NCBI RefSeq assembly: GCF_017876405.1 | Contig: NZ_JAGINW010000001.1 | Location: 3,423,203-3,487,202, forward strand | Direction of reading: 5' to 3' | Origin: Kibdelosporangium banguiense | GTDB lineage: Bacteria; Actinomycetota; Actinomycetes; Mycobacteriales; Pseudonocardiaceae | Length of the DNA stretch: 64,000 nt | Shown here: positions 54,677 to 63,378 of the stretch, in pieces | Numbering within the stretch: position 1 is the first letter of the stretch | Layout of the letters: each line of letters starts with the position of its first letter | Position numbers and translations under genes: made by a program | The notes under the pieces: generated by a model | Told to the model about the DNA's origin: nothing | What the model saw: the letters and a program-made list of their open reading frames with translations, nothing else | Databases searched by the model: none

Positions 54677-55321
54677 CTAGCCGGACGGGGTCAGGCCGGC
54701 TGGCGCCATCGTGCGCAGGCATGCTTTCGCGCGCTGCCAGCGGGCATCGAGCTGGTTGTCGTCCGGGTAGGCCCAGTTGCTGATCAGCAGGCCGCGGACG
54801 GTGTCCATCGCGGTGTAGGAGTAGTGCCGGAACTGGGGCGTGGCGGCCTGCTCGCCGAACAGGCGCTTGCCGAAGTCGATCACCATCGCGCCGATCTCCG
54901 GCTCCACGTCGGAGACCTGGACGCGTAGCTCGGGGTCGGTGCGCGCGGCCAGCAGCAGTTCCGTACTGGCCGCGAAGATCGGGCCCTGGTGGATCTCCCA
55001 CAGCAGGTCCAGGGTGTCGCCGACCGGGTCGGCCGACTCAGAGAGCCGATCCATCTGGGCGAACGCCAGCTCGGCCCGGCGTGTGGCCAGGTGCCGGACG
55101 GCGGCCGTGACCAGGTCGGTCTTGGTCGGGAAGTGGTGCACCTGGGCGCCGCGGGTCACGCCGGCGCGCTCGGCCACGCGAGTGGTCGTGGTGCCCGAAT
55201 AGCCGTACTCGACCAGGCAGTCGATGGTCGCGTCGAGCAGCCGCTCGCGCATGGCCGCACTGCGTTCCTCCTGCGTACGGCCGGTTTTGGACCTACGGGG
55301 CTTCTCGGTGGTTACCGACAT
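54677..55321 (-). CDS. TetR-family regulator
   Basis: 214 aa. N-terminal 22-residue basic extension (EKPRRSKTGRTQEERSAAM), helix-turn-helix at about 26-72 (RLLDATIDCLVEYGYSGTTT, VAERAGVTRGAQVHHFPTKT), helical ligand-binding domain. It is divergent from the SDR gene with a 62-bp gap that holds both promoters and a dyad. The ATG at 55321 coincides with the expected transcript start behind TATTGT, so the mRNA may be leaderless. Ligand unknown; targets most likely itself and the SDR-gabD2 operon. Confidence 0.88.
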   Translation of the reverse strand: MSVTTEKPRRSKTGRTQEERSAAMRERLLDATIDCLVEYGYSGTTTTRVAERAGVTRGAQVHHFPTKTDLVTAAVRHLATRRAELAFAQMDRLSESADPVGDTLDLLWEIHQGPIFAASTELLLAARTDPELRVQVSDVEPEIGAMVIDFGKRLFGEQAATPQFRHYSYTAMDTVRGLLISNWAYPDDNQLDARWQRAKACLRTMAPAGLTPSG

Positions 55322-55327
55322 GACGCA

Positions 55328-55351
55328 ACAATACCTTCAGGTGTGTATGTT
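55328..55351. promoter_or_regulatory. Divergent promoters and dyad between TetR and SDR genes
   Basis: Minus-strand -10 TATTGT (55328-55333), plus-strand -10-like TATGTT (55346-55351), and between them the dyad ACCT-TC-AGGT (55333-55342). The -35 elements are not obvious. Confidence 0.45.
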
Positions 55352-55383
55352 AGTTGGACTGTCCGGCGACACGGAGGTGCAGT

Positions 55384-56244
55384 GTGGCGCGTTCCCTGCA
55401 GGGCAAGGTGGTCGTGATCACCGGCGGCGCCCGCGGAATCGGTGCGGCGACGGTCGAGGCCCTGGTCGCAGAGGGGGCGAAGGTCGTCATCGGCGACCTC
55501 GACCTGGCCACGGCAGAGAGCACGGGCAGACGTCTCGGCGCACTCGCACTTCATGTGGACGTCACAGACCCGGCGGGGTTCACCAAGTTCCTGGATGAGG
55601 CCGAAAGCCGCACCGGCCCGATCGACGTACTGATCAACAACGCCGGAATCATGCCGCTGGGCCGGTTCGAGGACGAAGACGACATCACCACCATGCGCGT
55701 GCTGGAGATCAACCTGCACGGCGTCATGCATGGCACACGTGAAGCCGTCAAACGCATGCGCCCTCGCGCAACCGGCCACATCGTGAACATCGCCTCAGCC
55801 GCCGGAAAGGCCGGTTTCCCAGGCGGAGCGACCTATTGCGCGAGTAAACACGGTGTGGTGGGCCTGTCGGAGGCCGTACGGATGGAACTGCGCGGCTCCG
55901 GCGTCGAGATGACATGCGTGATGCCGGCCATCGTGCGCACCGAACTCGCGGCCGGGGTCAAGGACGCCAAGATGATCAAAACGGTCACCGCCGAGCAGGT
56001 CGCCGCCGCGATCGTGAGCGCCCTGAAGCGGCCGAGGTTCGACGTGTTCGTACCCCGTGCAGTGGGAACCACGAACAGGTTCGCCCGTCTGATGCCGCGT
56101 TCGGTCGGTGAATGGCTTGTCCGCCAGATGAAGGGCGACCGGTTGTTCGTGGACGCCGCACATTCGGCCGAACGGGCGGAATACGAATCACGCGCCGCGG
56201 CTAGTGCGCCCGCGGCCGACGAGGCCTACGGTTTCAAGGCATGA
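55384..56244 (+). CDS. SDR-family oxidoreductase
   Basis: 286 aa classical short-chain dehydrogenase. NAD(P) site VVVITGGARGIGAATVEAL, structural NNAGIMPLG near 88, catalytic Ser in IVNIASAAGK and YxxxK in TYCASKHGVVGL. C-terminal extension with a late VRQMKGDRLF. GTG 55384 is chosen because GGAGG lies 6 nt before it. The stop overlaps the ATG of gabD2 (ATGA). Substrate not predictable; an alcohol or hydroxy acid made with the aldehyde dehydrogenase is plausible. Confidence 0.92.
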   Translation: MARSLQGKVVVITGGARGIGAATVEALVAEGAKVVIGDLDLATAESTGRRLGALALHVDVTDPAGFTKFLDEAESRTGPIDVLINNAGIMPLGRFEDEDDITTMRVLEINLHGVMHGTREAVKRMRPRATGHIVNIASAAGKAGFPGGATYCASKHGVVGLSEAVRMELRGSGVEMTCVMPAIVRTELAAGVKDAKMIKTVTAEQVAAAIVSALKRPRFDVFVPRAVGTTNRFARLMPRSVGEWLVRQMKGDRLFVDAAHSAERAEYESRAAASAPAADEAYGFKA

Positions 56245-57785
56245 ACACGATCACGGACGCGTTGGTCGCCCGGCTGTGCGACCGGGTTTCCGCATCCACA
56301 TCGGACACTCTCAGTACGGTCGAGGTCTTCACCGGTGGGACGCTGGCCAAGGTGCCGCGCTCCTCGCCGCAGGACGTCGCCGAGGCCGTCGAGGCGGCCA
56401 GGGTGGCCCAGCGGGCCTGGGCGAACGTAGCTGTGGCCGACCGGATCGCGATCTTCGAACGGTTCCACGCGCTGGTGCTCGAGCACTCCGAGCAAGTGCT
56501 TGATCTGCTGCAGGCGGAGACCGGGAAGTCGCGCCGGGACGCGTTCCTCGAAGCCGCGAGCCCGCTGGTGACTGTGGGCTACTACGCGCGCAAAGCGCCG
56601 AAGCTGCTGGCGTCGCAACGGCGTGAGGGCATGATGCCGTTGCTGGTCAAGACGACTGAGCTGCGTGCGCCCAAAGGTGTGGTCGGCATCATCACGCCGT
56701 GGAACTACCCGTTCGCCCTGGCGTTCACGGACCTGATTCCCGCGCTGATCGCCGGGAACGCGGTGGTGCTCAAGCCGGACACACAGACCGCACTGTCCAC
56801 TTTGTTCGGCGTGGACCTGCTCTACCAAGCCGGGCTGCCGCAAGGACTGCTCCGCGTGGTGCTCGGCGACGGCCCGGTGGTCGGGACTGCGATCGTGGAC
56901 ACCGCCGACTACGTCGGCTTCACCGGGTCGACCAGGACCGGCCGGGAGATCGCCGCCCGCGCCGGGCAGCGCCTGGTCGGGTGCTCGCTGGAGCTCGGCG
57001 GCAAGAATCCGCTGCTGATCCTGGCGGACGCCAGCCTCGCCAAGGCCGCCACCGGGGCCGTGCAGACGTGTTTCTCCAACTCCGGGCAGCTGTGCATGTC
57101 CCCGGAACGCCTTTTCGTCCACACTGCCGTGTACGACGCGTTCGTGGCCAGGTTCATCGAGGAAGTCAAGCGGATGAACCTCACCGCGGCATACGACTTC
57201 AGCGCGGACATGGGATCGCTGACGTCCCGACGACAACTGGAGACGGTGTCGGCGCACGTCGAGGATGCCCGTGAGAAGGGCGCGACGGTGTTGGCAGGCG
57301 GCCGTGCGCGCCCCGACATCGGGCCGTTCTTCTACGAGCCGACCGTGTTGACCGATGTGACGCCCGAGATGCTTTGCTACGACAGCGAAACCTTCGGACC
57401 GGTCGTGTCGATCTATCGCGTTGCCGACGATGTCGAAGCCATCGCACGCGCGAACGCGACCATGTACGGCCTCAACGCGAGCATCTTCAGCAAATCCATT
57501 CCGCACGCTGAGAGCGTTGCCGCCCAACTGAACGCCGGCACGGTGAACATCAACGACGGTCACGTCGTCGGTTTCGGCAGCGCCGACGCACCCATGGGCG
57601 GGATGAAGGACTCTGGTCTCGGCCGTCGCAACGGTGCCGAAGGCCTGCTGAAGTACACCGAGGCCCAGAACGTCTCCGTGCAGAAAGTGCCGCTGACCAC
57701 GCCACCACGCTGGCTGCCGTACGGCCTGTTCGCCAAGAACATGCGGGCCTTGCTGCGACTGTTCCGAAAGGCGGGCATACGCTAA
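56241..57785 (+). CDS. gabD2: Succinic semialdehyde dehydrogenase, GabD2 type
   Basis: 514 aa aldehyde dehydrogenase very similar in pattern to mycobacterial GabD2. Motifs in order: VGIITPWNYPFAL, VGFTGSTRTGREIAA (cofactor), catalytic Glu in LELGGKNPLLIL, catalytic Cys in CFSNSGQLCMSPERLF, and late GGMKDSGLGRRNGAEGLLKY. It turns succinic semialdehyde to succinate with NADP+, linking GABA or 2-oxoglutarate breakdown to the TCA cycle. ATG 56241 overlaps the SDR stop. The next gene follows 20 bp later. Confidence 0.92.
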   Translation: MNTITDALVARLCDRVSASTSDTLSTVEVFTGGTLAKVPRSSPQDVAEAVEAARVAQRAWANVAVADRIAIFERFHALVLEHSEQVLDLLQAETGKSRRDAFLEAASPLVTVGYYARKAPKLLASQRREGMMPLLVKTTELRAPKGVVGIITPWNYPFALAFTDLIPALIAGNAVVLKPDTQTALSTLFGVDLLYQAGLPQGLLRVVLGDGPVVGTAIVDTADYVGFTGSTRTGREIAARAGQRLVGCSLELGGKNPLLILADASLAKAATGAVQTCFSNSGQLCMSPERLFVHTAVYDAFVARFIEEVKRMNLTAAYDFSADMGSLTSRRQLETVSAHVEDAREKGATVLAGGRARPDIGPFFYEPTVLTDVTPEMLCYDSETFGPVVSIYRVADDVEAIARANATMYGLNASIFSKSIPHAESVAAQLNAGTVNINDGHVVGFGSADAPMGGMKDSGLGRRNGAEGLLKYTEAQNVSVQKVPLTTPPRWLPYGLFAKNMRALLRLFRKAGIR

Positions 57786-57805
57786 CTACCTGCGATAATG
57801 GCGGC

Positions 57806-58828
57806 ATGATCAGTCTCTCGACCGCGACGACGAACGCGCTCGACAAGGTGCTGCGCGGCGGCGTCGCCGACCTCAGGCCGATGCCGCGGGTGCTGGTCGA
57901 CCACGGTCCGAACCGGTGGGTCTACCGGATGACCGGGGCCCGGTCCGGCGACCCGGTGCTGCTCGTGCCGCCGTTGGCCGCGCCCGCGCTGTGCTTCGAC
58001 CTGCGTCGCGGCTGCAGCCTGGCCGAGCACTTCGTCTCCCAAGGCCGGGCAACGTACCTTGTGGACTACGGCACGGTCAGTTTTTCCGACCGTGGCCTGG
58101 GGATCGAGCACTGGATCGACGAGGTCCTGCCGCACGCGATCCGCGCCGCGAGCCAGGACGCGGGCGGTCGTCCGGTGCACATCGTGGCGTGGTGCCTGGG
58201 CGGGATCCTGTCGTTGCTCACCGCCGCCGACCAGACGGATCTGCCGATCGCGTCGATCACCACGGTGGCCAGCCCGATCGACTTCACCGCGATCCCGTTG
58301 GTCGCCCCGGCCCGCCCGTTGATCGAGCTGACCGGCGGCTGGCTGCTCACCGGCCCCTACCGGCTGCTCGGCCGCGCGCCGCGGCAGGTCGTCCGCTGGG
58401 CGTTCCAGCTGACCTCTGTGGACAAGTACCTCACCAAGCCGATCGCGATCGCCACGCACCTGGACGACAAGGAGTTTCTCGCCCAGATCGAGGCGGTCGA
58501 CCGCTTCATGGAGAACATGATCGCCTATCCCGGCCGGACCTTCGGCCAGCTCTACCATCGGTTCTTTCGCGGCAACGACCTGCACGACGGGATCGTGGAC
58601 GTGGCGGGCAGGCTGATCTCGCTGGCCAGGATCGAGGTCCCGGTACTGGTGATCGCAGGCGCGACCGACGGCATCGCCCCCGAGCCGGCCGTCCGCCGGC
58701 TCACGCACCTGCTGGACAATTCGCCCGAAGTCCGGTTCGAGGTCTGTCCTGGCGGCCACCTCGGTGTGCTGACCGGCCGGGGCGCCCGGGACACGACGTG
58801 GCGGGTGATCGACTCGTTCATCGCCTGA
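57806..58828 (+). CDS. PhaC-like alpha/beta hydrolase with Cys nucleophile
   Basis: 340 aa. The nucleophile elbow is VAWCLGGI with Cys130, the PHA-synthase type GxCxG box where ordinary hydrolases have Ser; the acid is in IAGATDGIAPEPAV and the His in GGHLGVLTGR. It resembles short PhaC homologues, and could polymerise hydroxyacyl-CoA or act as an esterase/thioesterase. The length is that of the small class III-like catalytic subunit, but no PhaE partner is beside it. ATG 57806; no clear ribosome site in the 20-bp gap. The SDR of the operon might supply hydroxyacyl units. Confidence 0.8.
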   Translation: MISLSTATTNALDKVLRGGVADLRPMPRVLVDHGPNRWVYRMTGARSGDPVLLVPPLAAPALCFDLRRGCSLAEHFVSQGRATYLVDYGTVSFSDRGLGIEHWIDEVLPHAIRAASQDAGGRPVHIVAWCLGGILSLLTAADQTDLPIASITTVASPIDFTAIPLVAPARPLIELTGGWLLTGPYRLLGRAPRQVVRWAFQLTSVDKYLTKPIAIATHLDDKEFLAQIEAVDRFMENMIAYPGRTFGQLYHRFFRGNDLHDGIVDVAGRLISLARIEVPVLVIAGATDGIAPEPAVRRLTHLLDNSPEVRFEVCPGGHLGVLTGRGARDTTWRVIDSFIA

Positions 58829-58892
58829 AACATGTTCTGCCGACATCGTCGGTTACTGTTGCAGTGCGCCATTTGATGGATTGCGAACGACG

Positions 58893-58906
58893 TGTAACGC
58901 GTTCTA
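58893..58906. promoter_or_regulatory. KstR-type operator before kstD
   Basis: TGTAACGCGTTCTA fits TNNAACNNGTTNNA, the core described for the steroid repressor KstR of mycobacteria, 40 bp before the kstD start. Confidence 0.6.
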
Positions 58907-58946
58907 GCTTTGAGCGGCAACATCACCGTCGATGGAGCGCTGACTC

Positions 58947-60656
58947 ATGCCGAACGTCTCCCGTCGTCACGTCCTCACCGGAGCTGGGCTCGCGATGGCA
59001 GCCGGGCTCGCGAACCCGTTGCGAGCCGATGCCGCCAGCGAATACGACGTTGTCGTAGTGGGCTCGGGCGCGGCGGGGATGACCGCCGCGCTGACCGCGG
59101 CCAAACGTGGACTTTCCTGTGTGGTGATCGAGAAGGCGCCGACCTTCGGCGGGTCCGCGGCCCGCTCGGGCGCGGGCATCTGGATCCCGAACAACCCGGT
59201 CATCCTCGCGGCCGGCGTGCCCGACACACCGGCGAAGGCCGCCTCCTATCTGTCCGCTGTGGTCGGTGCGGAAGTTCCCCTTGCCCGGCAACAGGCTTTC
59301 CTGGCCAACGGGCCGGCCATGATCTCGTTCGTGATGGCCAACAGCCCGTTGCGGTTCCGGTGGATGGAGGGCTACAGCGACTACTATCCGGAGCTGCCGG
59401 GCGGTATGCCCAACGGCCGGTCGATCGAGCCCGACCAGTTCGACGGCAACCTTCTGGGCGCCGAACTGGCCCGTTTGAACCCGCCGTACCTCGCGACCCC
59501 GCCTGGACTGGTGGTTTTCAGCGCCGACTACAAGTGGCTCGCGCTGTCCGCGGTGAACGCCAAGGGGCTGGCGGTCGCCCTCCAGTGCGTCGCTCGCGGA
59601 ACGGCCGCTGCGGCCGCCGGTCAGAAGCCTTTGACCATGGGGCAATCGCTTGCGGGCGCGTTGCGCGCGGGCCTGATGGCGGCCAACGTGCCGGTGTTGC
59701 TGAACACGCCGTTGCTGGACCTTGTCATCGAGAACGGTGCTGTCAAAGGCGTTGAGACACCACAAGGACAGATCAAGGCGCGGCGTGGCGTGATCGTCGG
59801 CTCCGGCGGGTTCGAGCACAACGCGGTCATGCGCGTTCAGTACCAGCGCCAGCCGATCAACACGGGTTGGTCCGTGGGCGCCCGCGAGAACACGGGCGAC
59901 GGCATCCGGGCCGGTCAACGAGCCGGAGCCGCGCTGGATCTGATGGACGACGCGTGGTGGGGCCCGGCGATCCCGCTGCCCGAAGGTCCCTATTTCTGCC
60001 TGGCTGAGCGGACTCTGCCGGGCGGGCTGATGATCAACCAGGCCGGCCAGCGGTTTGTGAACGAAGCCGCACCTTACGGCGATGTCGTGCACGTGATGTA
60101 CGACAAGAACCCGTCGGCGCCGTGCATCCCGTCGTGGCTGATCGTGGACCAGAACTACCGCAACCGGTACCTGTTCAAGGACACTGCACCGCTGCTTCCC
60201 TTGCCGCAGGCCTGGTTCGACTCCGGAGCCGTGGTCAAAGCGTCCTCAGTGGAAGCGTTGGCCACCGCGATCGGCGTTCCACAGGCGACTTTGCGTGCCA
60301 CTGTCAACCGGTTCAACAGCATGGCCTTTTCTGGTCGCGACACCGATTTCCGTCGCGGCGACAGCGCGTACGACCACTACTACACAGACCCGGGTGTCTT
60401 CCCGTCGTCCAGCCTCGCTTCCCTTTGGCTGCCACCGTTCTACGCTTTCAAGATCGTCCCCGGCGACCTGGGGACCAAGGGCGGAATGCGGACCGACGCC
60501 CGCGCTCGCGTGCTCCGTGCCGACGGTTCGGTCATTCCAGGCCTGTACGCGGCCGGAAACGCCAGCGCCGCGGTGATGGGACACAGCTATGCCGGCGCAG
60601 GCTCGACCATCGGCCCTGCCATGACCTTCGGTTACATCGCCGCCAGGGACATCTGA
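58947..60656 (+). CDS. kstD: 3-ketosteroid delta1-dehydrogenase with Tat-like signal
   Basis: 569 aa FAD-dependent dehydrogenase that introduces the 1,2-double bond in ring A of 3-ketosteroids. FAD motif YDVVVVGSGAAGMTAALTAA near residue 32, substrate-side FGGSAARSGAGIWIPNN, and end motif HSYAGAGSTIGPAMTFGYIA. The N terminus MPNVSRRHVLTGAGLAMAAG carries a twin-arginine pattern (SRRHVL) followed by a hydrophobic run and ALA-type cleavage region, so export in folded form is possible, which is not usual for KstD. ATG 58947 has GGAGCG upstream. The KstR-type box just before it fits steroid control. Other related FAD enzymes act on non-steroid 3-keto compounds. Confidence 0.85.
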   Translation: MPNVSRRHVLTGAGLAMAAGLANPLRADAASEYDVVVVGSGAAGMTAALTAAKRGLSCVVIEKAPTFGGSAARSGAGIWIPNNPVILAAGVPDTPAKAASYLSAVVGAEVPLARQQAFLANGPAMISFVMANSPLRFRWMEGYSDYYPELPGGMPNGRSIEPDQFDGNLLGAELARLNPPYLATPPGLVVFSADYKWLALSAVNAKGLAVALQCVARGTAAAAAGQKPLTMGQSLAGALRAGLMAANVPVLLNTPLLDLVIENGAVKGVETPQGQIKARRGVIVGSGGFEHNAVMRVQYQRQPINTGWSVGARENTGDGIRAGQRAGAALDLMDDAWWGPAIPLPEGPYFCLAERTLPGGLMINQAGQRFVNEAAPYGDVVHVMYDKNPSAPCIPSWLIVDQNYRNRYLFKDTAPLLPLPQAWFDSGAVVKASSVEALATAIGVPQATLRATVNRFNSMAFSGRDTDFRRGDSAYDHYYTDPGVFPSSSLASLWLPPFYAFKIVPGDLGTKGGMRTDARARVLRADGSVIPGLYAAGNASAAVMGHSYAGAGSTIGPAMTFGYIAARDI

Positions 60657-60815
60657 CCAGTCCAACTGGACCGAACCGCTCGACCGGCGACGCGTGTAGC
60701 AGCAGCTGCGACACCGGGACGCCCAGTCGGGTGGTGGGGCCGACGAATGTGCGCGGCATCACCGGGACGTCCGACGGGGATGCGTTCGCCCTGGTCGACT
60801 GACTCTGGTCTCGCG

Positions 60816-60853
60816 CCCGAGTCTTACCTACTCTAGAGTAGATAAGACTCGGG
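60816..60853. promoter_or_regulatory. 38-bp near-perfect palindrome before acyl-CoA dehydrogenase pair
   Basis: Symmetry centre between 60834 and 60835; 18 of 19 base pairs match (only 60827/60842 fails). Core TACTCTAGAGTA, outer arms CCCGAGTCTTA / TAAGACTCGGG. It ends 18 bp before the ATG at 60872. Likely an operator for a dimer-of-dimers TetR-type repressor; it might also form a hairpin in the leader. Confidence 0.7.
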
Positions 60854-60871
60854 ATGCGAGGAGTTGGTGAC

Positions 60872-62185
60872 ATGGTCGACCGGCACAAGCGTGACGCGAT
60901 GGGTATCGCGCTCGCGGTGCTCAACCGGATCGCGGGAGCTCGCCTCGTGCAGCGGTTCGGGCTGAACAAGCCCATTGAGCGCGGCGTCTTCTATGCGACC
61001 AGGACGGGTTTCCGCACGCTCGGCGCCGCGACACGGTCGTTTCAGTCCGTGCAGAAGCTGGGCAAACCCGCGCGCCTGTCCGCGGCACCCGAGCGTGGCC
61101 TGTTCGACCTCACGCCCGACGAGGACCAGCAGATGATCCGCGACACGGTCGCGGAGTTCGCCGCCGAACAGCTGCGCCCCGCGGCTGCCGACGCCGACAC
61201 CGCCTGCAAGGCGCCGCTCGAACTGCTCAACACCGCCGCTGAGCTGGGCGTAACCATGATCGGCGTGCCCGAGCAGCTCGGCGGTGCGGGCAGCGAGCGG
61301 TCCACAGTGTCCGGTGTCCTGATCGCTGAGGCCCTGGCGCACGGCGACATGGGCCTCGCGGTGGCGTGCCTGGCGCCTTCGGCTGTGAGCAATGCCTTGG
61401 CGCTGTGGGGCGATGCCGACCAGCAGGCGACGTACCTGCCCGCTTTCGTCGGTGAGAACGTGCCGGCGGCGGCCTTGGCAGTGCTCGAACCGCGGCCGTT
61501 GTTCGATCCTTTCGCGCTGCAGACGACCGCTCGCCGAACACCCGAGGGGTATCGGCTGGACGGCGTGAAATCCCTGGTCCCGCGCGCAGCCGAGGCCGAA
61601 CTGTTCGTGGTCGCGGCCATGCTCGACGGTTCGCCCGCGCTGTTCCTCGTGGAGTCGTCGGACGTCGTGATCGAGGCCGAGCCCGCGATGGGATTGCGTG
61701 CCGCCTCGATGGGCCGGGTGCTGCTCGACAACATCACGGTTCCCCGGTCCGCGTTGCTAGGCGGGGCTTCTCGCGATGTGTACGCCGACTGCATCCGATT
61801 GTCCCGGCTCGGGTGGTGCGCTTTGGCCGTCGGTACCGCGCAGGCCGTGCTGGACTATGTGATTCCTTACGTGAACGAGCGCGTTGCGTTCGGTGAGCCT
61901 GTCAGCCACAGGCAGGGCGTCGCGTTCAAGGTGGCCGACATCGGGATCGAGCTGTCCGGCATGCGGCTGGTGACTTACCGGGCCGCGTCTCGTGCCGAGC
62001 AGGGCAAATCGTTCGCCCGTGAGGTGGCGTTGGCTCGGAAACTGTGTACTGACAAGGGAATGGCCATCGGAAGCGATGGTGTGCAGCTGCTTGGCGGGCA
62101 CGGGTTCGTCAAGGAGCATCCGGTGGAGCGCTGGTACCGCGACTTGCGGGCGGTCGGTCTGATGGAAGGGGCGGTCCTGCTGTGA
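60872..62185 (+). CDS. Acyl-CoA dehydrogenase, FadE24-like
   Basis: 437 aa from ATG 60872, which has GAGGAG 8 nt before it; the frame is open to ATG 60854. An N-terminal extension of about 75 residues (NKPIERGVFYATRTGFRTLG) precedes the acyl-CoA dehydrogenase fold (DLTPDEDQQMIRDTVAEFAA, then GHGFVKEHPVERWYRDLRAV). The body has weak versions of the usual FAD/substrate blocks. The stop overlaps the next start (GTGA). The arrangement is that of mycobacterial fadE24-fadE23, in which two different chains probably form a heteromeric enzyme. Substrate unknown; medium or long acyl-CoA is likely. Confidence 0.85.
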   Translation: MVDRHKRDAMGIALAVLNRIAGARLVQRFGLNKPIERGVFYATRTGFRTLGAATRSFQSVQKLGKPARLSAAPERGLFDLTPDEDQQMIRDTVAEFAAEQLRPAAADADTACKAPLELLNTAAELGVTMIGVPEQLGGAGSERSTVSGVLIAEALAHGDMGLAVACLAPSAVSNALALWGDADQQATYLPAFVGENVPAAALAVLEPRPLFDPFALQTTARRTPEGYRLDGVKSLVPRAAEAELFVVAAMLDGSPALFLVESSDVVIEAEPAMGLRAASMGRVLLDNITVPRSALLGGASRDVYADCIRLSRLGWCALAVGTAQAVLDYVIPYVNERVAFGEPVSHRQGVAFKVADIGIELSGMRLVTYRAASRAEQGKSFAREVALARKLCTDKGMAIGSDGVQLLGGHGFVKEHPVERWYRDLRAVGLMEGAVLL

Positions 62186-63378
62186 TCAACCTCGAGGTGC
62201 CGGGCAAGTTCGGCGCGCTGTTGAACCAGGCGCGTCAGGCCGCGGCCGAGATCTTCCGGCCGAACTCACGCAAGTACGACCGCGCCGAGCACACGTACCC
62301 CAAAGAGCTCGACATTTTCGCGGCCCTGCTGGACGGCGTGAACGCCTCCGGCGAAGGCGGCGGCGGTGCCTCCGGCGTCCGCCGGACCGAATCCGGCACC
62401 GGGATCCGTAACGGCGCCAACATGTCAACGGTGCTGGGCACCATGGAGCTGTGCTGGGGTGACCTCGGCTTCCTGCTCTCGATGCCCCGCCAAGGCCTCG
62501 GCAACGCGGCGATAGCATCGGTCGCCAACGAGGAACAGCTGACGCGGTTCGGAAAGCTCTGGGCCTCCATGGCGATCACGGAGCCCGACACAGGTTCCGA
62601 CTCCGCCGCGATCAAAACAACGGCCGTCAAAGACGGCGACCACTACGTGCTCAACGGCGAGAAAATCTTCGTCACCGCGGGAGAACGCTCAGACGCGGTG
62701 GTCGTCTGGGCCACTTTGGACAAGTCGCTGGGCCGCGCGGCGATCAAGTCCTTCGTGGTCGAAAAGGGCACGCCAGGCATGGAAGTCGTGCGTCTGGAGA
62801 ACAAACTCGGCATCCGCGCGTCCGACACAGCCGTGATCCGTTTCGCCGACTGTCACGTGCCCGCGGAGAACCTCCTCGGCAACCCCGAGATCAGCACGGG
62901 TTTCGCCGGCGTCATGCAGACTTTCGACAACACGCGCCCCCTCGTGGCCGCCATGGCAGTCGGCCTGGCCCAAGCAGCCCTCGAGGAAACCGAGCGCCTG
63001 CTGACGCAAGCCGGCATCGAAATCTCCTACGACATCCCCATCAACAACCAGTCGGCGGCCGCAGCGGCCTACCTTGCCGCAGAAGCAGACTGGGAAGCAG
63101 CCCGCCTGCTCACCCTGAAGGCGGCCTGGATGGCCGACAACGCCAACCCCAACTCCCTCGAAGCCTCCGAAGCCAAGGCCAAAGCCGGCCGCGTCGCCAC
63201 CGAGATAACCCTGCGCTGCGTCGAACTCTGCGGCACAATCGGCTACTCCGAGAACGCCCTGCTGGAAAAATGGGCCCGCGACGCCAAAATCCTCGACATC
63301 TTCGAGGGCACCCAGCAGATCCAGCAACTGATCGTCGCCCGCCGCCTGCTCGGCAAAACCTCCGCCCAGCTGAAGTAA
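62182..63378 (+). CDS. Acyl-CoA dehydrogenase, FadE23-like
   Basis: 398 aa, GTG 62182 overlapping the preceding stop. N-terminal domain, then SMAITEPDTGSDSAAIKTTA and GEKIFVTAGERSDAVVVWAT, a helical domain, and the end motif ILDIFEGTQQIQQLIVARRL. It is the second half of the pair, with a better-conserved active site than the first chain. Together they probably catalyse the first step of beta-oxidation for a specific lipid. A hairpin follows at 63431. No other beta-oxidation genes are in the window. Confidence 0.88.
   Translation: MINLEVPGKFGALLNQARQAAAEIFRPNSRKYDRAEHTYPKELDIFAALLDGVNASGEGGGGASGVRRTESGTGIRNGANMSTVLGTMELCWGDLGFLLSMPRQGLGNAAIASVANEEQLTRFGKLWASMAITEPDTGSDSAAIKTTAVKDGDHYVLNGEKIFVTAGERSDAVVVWATLDKSLGRAAIKSFVVEKGTPGMEVVRLENKLGIRASDTAVIRFADCHVPAENLLGNPEISTGFAGVMQTFDNTRPLVAAMAVGLAQAALEETERLLTQAGIEISYDIPINNQSAAAAAYLAAEADWEAARLLTLKAAWMADNANPNSLEASEAKAKAGRVATEITLRCVELCGTIGYSENALLEKWARDAKILDIFEGTQQIQQLIVARRLLGKTSAQLK

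Noticed and set aside
60532..60975. Minus-strand open frame over the end of kstD and the palindrome
   Set aside because: A stretch (VMPRTFVGPTTRLG) looks protein-like, but the rest has no coding bias, and the frame crosses a palindromic operator. A gene relic is not excluded.
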